Source: Zeugodacus cucurbitae
Taxonomy: Eukaryota > Arthropoda > Insecta > Diptera > Tephritidae
DNA: 64,000 nt
Direction of reading: 5' to 3'
NCBI RefSeq assembly: GCF_028554725.1
Contig: NC_071667.1
Coordinates: forward strand, 80,142,001 to 80,206,000
Shown here in pieces: positions 47,640 to 59,036 of this stretch (its first letter is position 1; each line of letters starts with the position of its first letter). Below the pieces are notes generated by a model. The model saw only the letters and a list, made by a program, of their open reading frames with translations, was not told where the DNA came from and ran no database searches. Both the position numbers and the translations under genes were made by a program.

Positions 47640-47895
47640 AAAATGTAATTTCGCCGTTTTTCGAAGTTAGGCTACAAAATCAAAATATTTCCATATGAAT
47701 TTAGACAAATATTGGCTTAGAATTTATATACCCTTTTGCTATTTTTGAAACATACAATTCTTAAATTTAGTTATACACCTCTGAAATAAGAAAAAAATGC
47801 CGTTTCCAGTAAGCTCAATATCGAAGTTCGAAGACAAATATTTCGATTTTGCAGTGCAACTTCAAAAACGGCAAAATAACTTTTCCATTTATGGC
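47640..47895. repeat. Imperfect long inverted repeat (foldback)
   Basis: The left arm (about 47655-47700, beginning GCCGTTTTTCGAAGTTAGGC) is the reverse complement of the right arm (about 47825-47875; inverted GCCGTTTTTGAAGTTGCACT), with homology continuing through 'aaaatc.aaatattt'. The loop is about 125 bp. It may be a decayed transposon. Confidence 0.6.
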
Positions 47896-48949
47896 TAAAT
47901 CTTCCAAAAATTTCTTTGGTTTGATACCCCAAAAAAAGGTTGATTTTGTTGAATATAGTGTTATGATTTGACATACATTGTTATATTTACCATACTATGT
48001 ATATAAATATCTATTATGTATGTACTTAGCTTATTGCTTGTAATACATGAATGCTATTTATTAATGTGTATATAGTATGTAAGTGTTGTATATAGCGCTA
48101 AAATTGTTTAAATGGCCGTATTATCTGATATGTTTACGGTTTTAACATTTTGTTTCGTATGTAATACATATGCATATACGCGTTTGTATATCATTTGTGG
48201 TTGTTTTAGCATTTTGCAATTTAAAATTTAACCAATTATCCGTATATATAAATGTATATATATTTATAGCAGGTATGTATATAATATTTTCTCGTAAATA
48301 TATATGTATATGGGCAGGGGTGAAGATATCATACAGTTAATAAGGTAGAGGTTTAGAAAATATTGACAAATTACCGCAAATTGACACCTAGATGTAATAA
48401 TATATATGTTAGTGTAATATAAAATTTTTCAAAGTTATATATGCCTTTTCATAGCTATTTGTAAAGCAATTCGGGTTATGTATAGGTTGTGTTGTTGTTT
48501 TGTATATAGAATTGGAATATTTTGTGTACTTTACAGTTGAAACAAATTGCATGTGTTTTCTTTTAATGGCTTTTTAACTGGATATATTTATTTTAAAATA
48601 TATTATTTATTACTTTTCTTACTGTAGTTTAGTGACACATATTTGCATGTGTGTGTACATAGTACATGTAGATTATGTTGATATTTAACATTAATTTAAT
48701 TCACATTTAAGGTACAACTGCTAATTTCATCGACATTTATGGCTGCTGCTTGTACGTATGTATGTACGAGTATATACATATATATTCACATCATTTGTGT
48801 GCAGCACATAAAGTCAAGCAAATAATAATTGATTGGTAGGTATGTACGAGTAAATATGAAACTGTTTGCTTTTCATATTTTTCGATTTATATACATGTAG
48901 ATTTCATTAATTAGTTTTACAATTTGTTTTTGTGCACAAAATTGTTTAA
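47896..48949. other. AT-rich intron DNA
   Basis: TA/GTAT microsatellite-like tracts. No gene recognised. Confidence 0.4.
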
Positions 48950-49600
48950 AATTTTTTTTTAAATTTTTTTTTAAATAAACAAATATATTTTACATATTCT
49001 ATATTGAAATTAAAAATTTAATTGAAATAATTTTTAATTTTAATTTTTAAAAATTTAATTAAAATAATTTTTATTTTTAAAGGTAATAATATTGACAGTG
49101 AAAAACGATTATATTTTTTACATATTTTACATATTGAAATTAAAAAATAATTTTTTTTAATAAAGTAATTTATAATTTTAAATGTAATAATATTGACAGT
49201 GAAAAACAATTATATTTGTTACGTATAATTTTTAATTAAAAATCTAATATTATAAAAAATGATAAATTAAAATAAAAAAAATATTTAAGTAAAATATTTT
49301 TTAATTACAAATCTAATTACATTGATAAAAAAAAAAAATTACAAAGCTAATACGAATAAATAAATACTCAATAATATTGATAAATAAAATAAAAAAATTT
49401 ATACTGAAATAAAAAAAAATATTTAAGCAAAATTATTTTTAATTACAAATCTAATTACATTGACAATGAAAACAAATTACAAAATTAATATAAAAATTAA
49501 TATTAAAATACTCAATAATATGGCTAAATAAACACACAATATTAATTTAAAACCAATTAATTAAATTATTTTTGATTATAATTAATTTTTTTTTTAATAA
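48950..49600. repeat. Degenerate AT-rich tandem repeat array
   Basis: Recurring anchors show periodic units: 'aataatattgacagtgaaaa' at about 49084 and 49186; 'acatattgaaatt' near 49000 and 49130; 'aatctaattacattga' near 49310 and 49450; 'tactcaataatat' near 49363 and 49508. Two unit types, roughly 105 and 140 bp, seem interleaved. GC content is extremely low. Confidence 0.6.
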
Positions 49601-50869
49601 TTTCATATTTTTCTCACAAAAAATATATCTGCTGACACTCACTTTAAGTGCACCTATTTATAAATATGTATATGTATGTATAATTACATACCTATAAGTA
49701 GCTAATATTTACTCATAAAGTTTAAATATAAAAATTTGAAGAACGTTTACAGTTATTTGCACCTAAACATAGTAAACACTATCGAAAATCATTATCATTA
49801 GTCATGTGTATATAACAGTGTAAGTCATTTCATATAGTATATATATAGATATATGTATATTTGTATATTATATACGATATGTACATATATGATAATTCAT
49901 ACATTTAAACATTAACTACAGAGTTTAGCGCATAATTGCAATAAAAATATTTATGCCTTGTGTAGATATATGCATTCAGTATTTTTGCTATAGTTTTATG
50001 TATGCTTAATTTCAAAGAGATATCAAACTACACATGAGTAAAGTTATATATTTATATTTCTATATATATATGTAGAGTTATATATAATTATATATATGTA
50101 AGTATATATTTTTGTTTTTGTTTTTTTCCTATAAATGTATGCATGTATATTACAGGCTAAATAGCAATAATTAATATCACTGTGGTAATTTAAACAGGCG
50201 AGCCATGCGACTCTGATATGTATCGTTACCTTGGTTGTGTCTTATGTTTAAGAATCGTTATCAGGCACAGCGACTTTGTGGGCGCCACCTATAGCAGCAT
50301 GTCAACTTTGATTTGATATGTAGACATGCGCTACATATATGTCGTCCACGTGCAATGTCCGCTGTTGTCCTCAAACTTAAACTAAACACATAATTGAACT
50401 GAGGATTGTTTTGTTTTTTTGGTTTTTATTAAATCTAAAATGACGCACCAGCGTTTCGTTGCGCTAGCAGCACTTCACAATGACACCCGAAAGATTTTTG
50501 TGCAACTTTTGATATGTAAGCGATATTGATGTCATGTGTTGGGTGCCGCCGTTGCTGCACCGAATCGCTAGTTTGCCGTACTTACTTACATACAATAGAT
50601 ACATGCTAATGTTTTTGTTACTCGTAACTTCCGATTTCAGTTTCTGTCTACTCTTTGTAATTATCATATGCCTAACTTGTTATCTTTGGTTTTGCTAGCT
50701 TCATTGTTCTTGGTATATACTTTTCCATTTTAATTTACAAAAAAGAGTATTTCCTAACTTTGAAATTTTTAACTAATATATCTTAATGTGGCTATTGAGG
50801 CTAAATTGACTGAAGTTTTCACAAAGGAATGATAGCTATTGAATTAAATGTGGATAGTCTACTCAATAA
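49601..50869. other. AT-rich intron DNA
   Basis: 50190-50640 is less AT-rich and could belong to the VAChT 3' UTR or to regulatory DNA. I tested a possible donor at 50226-50231 as a ChAT exon end and rejected it. Confidence 0.4.
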
Positions 50870-51300
50870 TCACAAAAAAGGTTATGTTGTCAGTTTGGTG
50901 TGGAGATCTTTTATTGAGAACTTTTGTCCAACAATACCACGATTCATTCCGAAGTGTATTGTGATCAGCTGGACAAATTGAGTAATGCACTCAAACATTA
51001 GAGGTCAGAATTGATCAACCGAAAAAGTATAGTGTTCCACTAGGATAATGCGAGACCTCAGTTTGATAACTCGCCAAAAGCTTTTGCAGTTTGAATGGGA
51101 TATGCCACCATACCCACTATATTCTCCTAACTTGGCGCCTTCGGACTATTACTTGTTCCGGTCTCTTCAATTTTTTTATTGATGGGGAACCTTCACCTCC
51201 AATTAGAATGTCAAAAACCATTTGGGCCAGTTTTTTGCCCGCAAGGATCAAATATTTTGTTAGCGTGGGATCGAGTCAATGATATTCAATATATTTTCTT
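50870..51300 (+). mobile_element. Decayed mariner 3' half
   Basis: Fragments in order: a block like the LYC(D/Q)QLDKLS..ALK segment (50955-51000), a 'kSIVFH.DNA' block (51030-51050), and YPLYSPNLAPSDYYLFRSL (51115-51170), which contains the third-Asp motif of mariners. Frames broken by stops. Confidence 0.75.
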
Positions 51301-52776
51301 TTTGAGAATATACAAAACGTTTAGAGAGCTGATATTAACAATTTTTGTAATATCTTAAAGTAGTGTCAAATAAGCAAGGATCACTTGCATTTGGTGTTTT
51401 CAGAAAATATTAGCTATCTTCAATTCGCCATTTCTCTGCTCGTTAACTTGAGCGTAATTTCCTTGATTCATTCATATGAAAAGGCAAAAACTAATATAAT
51501 GAGTTGAGTTGGATATGAGAGAGTATGTGGTGTAACGACTAACTTCAATGCTACCGAGTATAGTTTTAGACATTTTCGACCACTTTTAGGCTTTACTGAT
51601 CTTATTGACAATTTTAGACCAGTTTTATTATTGCGAATGTCTCGAAAAATATTTCTCCACTAAAGAAAGGGCAACACTATTTATCTGTGCGTGGAGAAGT
51701 TAGAGCAAATACTTCCAGTTTGTTTAAAAGTGAAGAGAGTCTTACGATTGCTTACTCTCAAGGATTTGGCGAATTGAAAACAACTATTAAATCTGCTTGA
51801 AATTTTTAATGAAAAAAAAATGTGATCTATGTTAAAAAAAATGTTCTTCAATCAAAAGATCCCACTGTGATTTTTTTGATCGAGTATTTCCTCAGTTTTA
51901 ATTTGCTCAGTTAACCATATTGGATGTGGTACGATTGAAATCAATCCTCTGCCTAAACTTCAGTCTTGTAGCGCCAACCGGAAATTAATATTTTTTCAGA
52001 TTAAACTATTTTAGTCAGTGAACCGCTTTATTAGCGATTTCATTGAATATGTCATATCACTGAACAACATATGACTCACTCCAGCCGTGAGTCATTCAGT
52101 GCTACTTTCATGACCGCTTTCGTCAAATATCTAAACTGTATTGCTGTTCTTCTGATAAATAATGATAAAAAATAAATGAAATTATAAATTCGTTATCGCT
52201 AAATTAATAATTTGTGCTCGAGAATATTTACTAGTAAAAAGCAAAGTCTTGCACACAATAATCGCTCAGAAGCGTTCCAACTATACTTTTAACTGTACAA
52301 GAACTATACATACATATTGATGCGTACATTGTTATTGCTATGCTATAATGTCTTCAACTCAACTAGAGTTACATAGGTCTATATGATATATGTAAATAAC
52401 TATGTATATTCGGTGTATAATACAAAAGTTGTGCTCTTTGCATTGGTTAATTTAGCTACTTTAGAGATTCTGTTATCTAACTTGCTTATCATATATATCT
52501 AAGCATATACATATATATGTACGTGTATGCTGCGATATATCAGGTGCAACATTATGTACGGTTATATGCTCGTATTTTTTTGCTTTTTTTCATTTAACAC
52601 CTATGCATATATATAGTATGTGTTTGTATGTATAGGTATTAAGTAGTATAACTATTAGCCACAACAACAAAGTACATATTTATGTTATTGCATTAATTCA
52701 ACGAAATACATAAACTATGCGATCAAAGATATAAAAACAAACATAGATTACCGCTAACTTTGTGTAAGACAACATT
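51301..52776. other. VAChT 3' flank
   Basis: Downstream of the VAChT stop on the minus strand. AT-rich; the 3' UTR end is not identifiable because no clear minus-strand AATAAA was seen near the stop. Confidence 0.4.
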
Positions 52777-54555
52777 TTAAAATCCTTGTCTAAATGGATT
52801 CGCTGGGCCAGCTGGGCCTCTACTCCCGCCGCCGCCATCGTTCATTTGCTGCTGCTGTTGTTGCTGCTGATGCTGGAATGGATTTGCGACGCGTTGTTGT
52901 GGAAGATGTCGCGTTTCCTGCTGATAACTGCCGCCCTGCTCCTGATAGCCCGGTTGATATTGCTGCTGCTGGTAACCCTGATTTTGCTGATAACCACCAC
53001 TTTGCTGGTAACCATCTTGCTGCTGGTACTCATAGTTTGTATCGTCCACATTGGATTCCTGCTCCTGCTGATACTGTTGACCATATTCGAGATGATTTTT
53101 GAAATCACCATCGACCGGCTTCTGATCGTGCATAACATAGGTTTGATACTCTTTATTCGGTGGATCTTGCATCAGTATGTTGGCCTCATTCTCGAACGGT
53201 TTGAAATCGTAGATATTACGTAGTTTTCGCAACACGGGTACATACAGCAGATTGGAGAAGGCAATGATGAAGTTCAGCGCTGTGAAACCGATTGCCTCCA
53301 CTACACCGCCCGCAATAATCGGCCCGACTGCGTAAGCGATCGAATATGAGATGTCGGCAATGGCGTAAATACTGCCGTATACGGATACATAGCGTACGTC
53401 CACCAGGTAGCCCAGCGTCGGTAGCAGTGCGGTGTCGATGAGTGCGATGCCGAAGCAAATGATGCAGATGGGTATCATAAGCATTTTGTAGGAGCTGGAG
53501 AACGGTATGAGGAAACAGGAGAAACCTTCGAGCGCTAAACCTACGGCGGCCATCAGCCATTGATGATGTGGATATTTTCTCGCCATTTTCACAGTGATCA
53601 CCACGCCCAGCACGTGTGGAAAGAAGGCGGGCAGCCAGACCATGCCGATTTTCCAATTCTCTGTTGTGAGATTATCTTCCATCCACAGCGATATGGTGGG
53701 TTCTAGGAACGCCAACGCCACATTCGACATAGTCAATGCACCGGCACAGACCGCAATGTATGGATCCATTAGTAAGCGCCATATAGGAATCGTTTGTTGT
53801 TGAACCTCTTTGCTTTGTCTGATTTGATCTTTAACTGGTTTCATGACCAGCAACAACATGAGGCCATCCAAGAGGCACACCAACGCCAAAATGAGGAAGG
53901 GCACTTCCTTGCCGGCGAACTGATAGAGTGCACCACCGAAAGGTGGCGCCACCAAACAACCGAAACTGATGAATGCCAAAGCAATACCCAACGCCTGCGA
54001 ACGTTCATTTTCTTCGGTAAAGCGATCGGCTATCATGGCCAATCCCGATGTGTCGGCAAATGCGGAACCCGCACCTTGTAACGAACGCGCGAAGAACAGT
54101 AAACTATAACTGCGTCCGCAAGCGAACATCGCTGTTGAGAAGAACATAATGGTCAGTCCGATCATCATGGGTAAGTCATAGCCAATGCGATCGATTAGAC
54201 CACCCGAGAAGGGATTCACCATCAACTGTACGATGGCTTTCGATGCGAACAGTATACCGGTGGCCGAGTCCTGTCCATGATGGTCGTGGTGCACTGGTAT
54301 AATCATGCCGGTGCGGTTATCACGCAATGGTGGCGGTGTTGGTGTGTCGTCATCGAAACTGCCGATCTCACGCAAATAATCCGGTATAATCGGTACGATT
54401 ACCATGTACAACATGTTGTCCAACAGCAGCGCAATCGAGACTATCACCAAGATGAGGCGGCGCTGATTGACCGGCTCTTGAATTTTCTCCCAAACGATTT
54501 CTTTGACTTCACGCAGCTCCAGATTGAGCAACGGTATTTGAAATGAACCGGCCAT
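52777..54555 (-). CDS. VAChT: Vesicular acetylcholine transporter
   Basis: Exchanges vesicular protons for cytoplasmic acetylcholine to load synaptic vesicles; SLC18 subgroup of the major facilitator superfamily. Single uninterrupted exon, 592 residues; the ATG is in good context (AACAAAATGG). Almost collinear with Drosophila VAChT from FQIPLLNLELREVKEIVWEK on. Features: TM1 about residues 33-57 with LLLDNMLYMV; a lumenal loop containing NRTG and HHDHH; GILFASKAIVQLMVNPFSGG (TM2); FFARSLQGAGSAFAD; FISFGCLVAPPFGG; later TMs with VCAGALTMSNVALAFLEPT and DISYSIAYAVGPIIAGG; about 12 segments in all. The cytoplasmic C-tail (from about 465) is Gln/Tyr/Gly-rich with GYQQ repeats and a run of eight Gln, and is less conserved. 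Same strand as ChAT and upstream of its coding exons, matching the nested cholinergic locus. Confidence 0.97.
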   Translation of the reverse strand: MAGSFQIPLLNLELREVKEIVWEKIQEPVNQRRLILVIVSIALLLDNMLYMVIVPIIPDYLREIGSFDDDTPTPPPLRDNRTGMIIPVHHDHHGQDSATGILFASKAIVQLMVNPFSGGLIDRIGYDLPMMIGLTIMFFSTAMFACGRSYSLLFFARSLQGAGSAFADTSGLAMIADRFTEENERSQALGIALAFISFGCLVAPPFGGALYQFAGKEVPFLILALVCLLDGLMLLLVMKPVKDQIRQSKEVQQQTIPIWRLLMDPYIAVCAGALTMSNVALAFLEPTISLWMEDNLTTENWKIGMVWLPAFFPHVLGVVITVKMARKYPHHQWLMAAVGLALEGFSCFLIPFSSSYKMLMIPICIICFGIALIDTALLPTLGYLVDVRYVSVYGSIYAIADISYSIAYAVGPIIAGGVVEAIGFTALNFIIAFSNLLYVPVLRKLRNIYDFKPFENEANILMQDPPNKEYQTYVMHDQKPVDGDFKNHLEYGQQYQQEQESNVDDTNYEYQQQDGYQQSGGYQQNQGYQQQQYQPGYQEQGGSYQQETRHLPQQRVANPFQHQQQQQQQQMNDGGGGSRGPAGPANPFRQGF

Positions 54556-56159
54556 TTTGTTGGACTTGCGTTAAATACTTTCAAAATTTTTAAATATCCT
54601 TCGTATTGCTATAGTTTTGTACTGTATGCGGCGTTCAGAGGTTGGAGTTTCGCTCCTTAATTGCTCTCGTGTGCTCCTTAGTTTTAGCTGCTTTAACTCA
54701 GCTTCGCTCTTACTATCCCTTTTTAAACGCTATGATGTACTTTGTTGTTGTCTTATAATTAGTCCAAACGTTTGCAGTTAGTTTCGGAACTTTTAATCTC
54801 ATTTTTGTTGCATTTCACCGGTTCTGTATGTTTGTATGCTTGTTTGTAACTTTTGTGGGTTTCCCTCGCCACTCGTGTCGGTTTGGAATGTAAAAACTTT
54901 TACATTAGTTGGTAAGTTGCGCTCTCTCGTTCACTTTGCTGCTTCTGTTATTATTTAGTTTTGTTGTTTTTGTCGTTCTTGTTGTTGTTGTTGTTACTAA
55001 CAGGCACATTGTGTATTCGTTTCCTTAGTGGTGTGTGTGTTTGAGTTTGTATGTGTGTTGGCTTAGCGTTGCTTTCGTCAAACTTCTGTTTTGTGACCGC
55101 TGCTTGTGGCTTGTCGCTCATGAGCTTTTCTCTCTCCACTCTACACTGGTTGTATGGCATATTTTTGCATTTTAGTCGAATTGTTGGCAACCGTCTGTAC
55201 AACCTTTAACGACACAGAAACAAGATTTCCATTAGTTTTTCAATGTCAAGTACTTTTCATTTAGCTTTTGCTTTGCTTTATCAAGCCTTAAACTCAAGAG
55301 TATCTTATTTGGTTTTGCATCCAATAACTGTTTTTCAATTTATCTATACATTTTATTTTGGCTTTCTCTGTGGAAATGCCTTTCAACATTCAAAGTTAAG
55401 TTTCCTTAAAAGTTTTCGTTTTATTCAAAATGTCTGTGTTCCAAAACAACGACTAGCTTAGAATTTTATGATTGAAATGTTGTTTCTGTGAAGTGAAAGG
55501 ACGTCCATTTTCATGCGTTTCTTTATCCGTTTGTATTTGGAATTAATTTATTTGGCTTTCAATGTTCTCTGATTTTTTTTAATTTTTTGAATTTTGCGAA
55601 CAAAACGTCAAATTAGTTAATTGGGTTGGCGCACTACAAATTGCTAAATTTAATTACACGTAAATGGTGCTGAAATGCGTCGATATGTTGTGGCGTACAG
55701 ATGGCGTTACAACAACATTGTTACAAAATTTATTGAAAATTGTTTGTGTTATTCTTAAATGGGTGTATTCTTCCATCCACTAGTGACACACATTTCAATC
55801 ATAAAAGTTTTACAAACTACTCGCTACACTTGGAATTCTGACACTGATGAAATTGAGTTCTTATTATATGTAATTAAGTAATGATTAGGGAATTCGATGA
55901 AAATTAGTTAACTATACAAAAAGTGAGAAAACTAATGCTAAATATATGCGAATATATTTCACCGTAAAAACTTCGAATTTTAATAAGAGAGGTTTCATAG
56001 GCATTGGCAGAGGTAATTACTTCCTTCGGAATATCGTCCGCTGCTACGCGGTAATAAAGCAAGCTCAAGGTCTTGGTGGCTTGGTTCAGCAATAAGTGCG
56101 AGTAGAGGTACTATACCCGAATACTGTTAAAATACGAACCTTAACCAGCAACCTTGAGA
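54556..56159 (-). other. VAChT 5' leader and upstream DNA
   Basis: Directly upstream of the VAChT start. Probably contains the 3' part of its leader, with the acceptor for the exon shared with ChAT; I could not fix the acceptor. An 83-codon minus-strand frame (54951-55202) with an Asn run looks like low-complexity leader, not protein. Confidence 0.45.
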
Positions 56160-56960
56160 ACTAGCCATATCTTCAATAGAACTATATTCATGGAATCTGG
56201 GTTTTTACGCCGAAATTCATGCAATTTTAGCTAGAACGTTCCTTGAGATTAATGGTGTTTTGGGGGATGGCACTCTATCACTTCGAACTGCAGAGGAATG
56301 GTTTCGACGATTCAGAGCGAGTGAAAACGACACCATGGATAAGCCAGCCGGCGGAAGGCCTGTGACGACGAATACCGATCGCGTTAGACCGACATGTGGC
56401 ATCTCGTGATATCGCCCAGAAGATGGGAGTTAGTCACCAAACCATTTTAAACCATATGCAGAAGGCTGGACACACAAAAAAAGTTTAACGTTTGGGTGCC
56501 GCATGATTTAACGCAAAAATCCTTTTGGACCGAATCAACGCCTGCGATATGCTGCTGAAACGGAACGAACTCGATACAATTTTGAAGCGAATGGTGACTG
56601 GCGACGAAAAATGGATCACATACGACAATATCAAAGGAGAACGGTCGTGGTCGAATGCCGAGATTTTTGCTGTGTGTTTGGTGGGATTGGAAGGGAATCA
56701 TCCACTATGAGCTGCTACCATATGGCCAAACGCTTAATTCCACCATCTACTGCGTACAACTGGACCGCTTAAAGCTGGCGATCGACCAGAAGCGTCCAGA
56801 ATTGGCCAACAGCAAGGGTGTAGTGTTCCACCAGCACAACGCCAAACCACACACTTCATTGATGGCTCGTCAGAAGCTACAGAGAAGCTCGGAAGGAAGG
56901 TTTTATCGCATCCACCATATAGCCTTACCCTTGATGGTGTAAAGTTAAACTCAAAAGAGG
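56160..56960 (+). mobile_element. Decayed mariner transposase, most domains recognisable
   Basis: In order: an NAEEWFRRFRASEND-like block (56295-56335), an HTH region RHVASRDIAQKMGVSHQTIL (about 56390-56445), FNVWVPHDLTQ (56485), DMLLKRNELDTILKRMVTGDEKWITYDN (first-Asp region, 56548-56630), VWWDWKGIIHYELLPYGQTL (56675), AIDQKRPELANSKGVVFHQHNAKPHTS. The second catalytic residue of the usual HQDNA is His here (HQHNA). Several frameshifts, and the part with the third Asp is missing. Inactive. Confidence 0.85.
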
Positions 56961-58597
56961 CTTGTGACAAGTGACTGTCCGAGTCCTTCGCAAATAAGGA
57001 GGGGCCTTCCACGAGGGGGTATTATGAAATTGGCATCTAGATGGATACAGATTATCGAACGAAACGGTGCATATTTGAACTAAATCCGATCACTGTAACA
57101 CTATAAAGCATTTAATAAAGCCAAAAAATGGAAGGGAGGGAAGAGAGATATTTGACAACCTAATATATAGGAGAGTTTACCTTAAAATAGAATCTATCAA
57201 TGAAATGAATTTGGGTCATCGAGTAAAAGGAATATAGACGCGGTGTTAACGCTAGTACGTACATACATATGTACGTAGGAGATCTTCGTTAACCGTATAT
57301 TACTCTCTTTTGAGTATGCTCTGCTCCGTATAAAAGCCCGAACCCAACTTAATCACACACCGTGAAGAACAACTAAATAAATAGAAAAACAGCATATAAA
57401 TTCTAGCATAATGGGGCTTCATTTTCGTTTTAATTGCGCCGCATTATAGTAGTCTCCGGCTGCCCACTAAATAAACTAGCGTTGCTGCAAAATGTGGCAA
57501 ACGAATGCGCAACGAACCGTGAACCCGTGTGGAACAATTTATCTTAGACCCTGCACTAGCGCTTACAGAACATGGTAATCTAAATGTTGTTAATAATAAC
57601 AATAATAACAACGAGCTTCATGGTAGACAAGCCACTGAAACAATTTGTGAGAAGAAAACAAAAACTGGACGAATGCCACAGGATAATGAATGGCGCAAGA
57701 GAGGAATATAGCGTCGGATGCGCTAACAATAAAATGAAAACACAAACAAAAGCTGTAAAAAGATAGTAGATGAACATGGCAAAACCGAGTCAAATGCACT
57801 TGAATACGCTAACACGCCGCTGAATGGCTGAGTTGCTGAGCTGCTGAAAGAAAAGCGCTTTTGTAAATAATTATGTACATATATATATATGCTTGTATGT
57901 GTGCGTGCCATGGCGTTTTGGAGCAAGAACTAAAAAAAGTCTGTAGCGCTGCCACACAAAGCAGACAGCAAAAAGCCCTTGGGCATTATGGGCGAACGTG
58001 AAGCGTGCGGTGGAGCGAAGCGGTGGTTACAAAGGTGGAAACGCACAAATGCCCTGAATGAGAAAAGGAAAAAAATTAAATAAATAAATACGCTCGCCCT
58101 GAATTCAACAATTTTGTGTGAGGATTACATTTCACGAACACAGGATCTTTGATGTTGAATTGCTTGCGGGGAGCCCACACAGCAAAAGTGGGGTAAACTT
58201 GTGCTCACTATTCGGTGCGTTGTTTGGGAAACTTTGCAGGTGTGTCGAGAAAGTAAATTTCATGCTTCCACTTTTTTATTTCTCCCTTGCTAGTGCTTCG
58301 AGTTGAACACGAATTTATTTTTCGGAAATTGCAATAAAACAAGTCCAAACTTACTGTTGTACAGTGAAGTGAGTGAAGAAAAAAATCGATACAAATTCAC
58401 TTAAAGAAAAAAATAATTGTGAAAGAATCGAATTGGCAAGAAGTTTCTACTAGCATTTTTGTTAGAACTAGAATATTCAGCAAATAATATATGTCATTGA
58501 TCAAAGATCTGAAAGAAGTGTTTGAAATTTTGAACCTTACATGGAGAAATATAGAACTATCGTATACTGTTTTCTGAAATAAGTAAAAAGTAGCATA
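56961..58597. other. Upstream cholinergic-locus DNA
   Basis: 57480-58060 is less AT-rich, with AAC/AAT runs on the plus strand. It may be regulatory or untranslated; no recognised coding. Confidence 0.35.
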
Positions 58598-59034
58598 GAT
58601 ATGTTCAAAAAATAACGGGAATTTCAACATATCACTGTCTTAAAGAGTCCAATTGTAAAAATTTGTTGGACATGCCCCTAAAGAACGTCACATTTATATT
58701 ATCTATAGCATTCGTTAAGGTTATATATGTTTTTATGAGCTTAGCGATTTTCGTTTATTAAAAGCTCACACTTCGTTGCTTGTTCGTGAATTCTTCTTTC
58801 TAAAAAAATTTGTTTCCTTAAAGAGTCATCGTTTTACAAACATAAAAGAATCACTGAAAGAGCGAAAGGATATCACAAAAATCGAGTTTGAGAAGTGTTT
58901 GGACGATTGGAAGACTCGCTGGCATAAATGTATTTAATCTAATGAGATCTATTTTGAAGGTGACAACATTAATCTAGACGAATGAAAAAATATTAAAAAA
59001 AAGAAATTCCCCTTTATTTTTTGAACATACCACA
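58598..59034 (+). mobile_element. Internally deleted mariner derivative, copy 4
   Basis: TA flanks at 58596-58597 and 59035-59036. Left ATGTTCAAAAAATAACGGGA; the right end is its imperfect inverse. Plus-strand remnant KIEFEKCFDDWKTRWHKCI and YFEGDNINLDE (58880-58985) is a mariner transposase C-terminus. Confidence 0.8.
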
Positions 59035-59036
59035 TA

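Noticed and set aside
50226..50231. Possible donor considered as the end of the missing ChAT exon
   Set aside because: In the required phase the frame upstream hits a stop after about nine codons.
52786..53223. Long plus-strand frames opposite VAChT
   Set aside because: Shadows of the VAChT coding strand (Gln-rich tail read in antisense gives Leu runs).
54951..55202. 83-codon minus-strand frame with an Asn run upstream of VAChT
   Set aside because: Low-complexity leader-type sequence; no homology to ChAT or VAChT N-termini.
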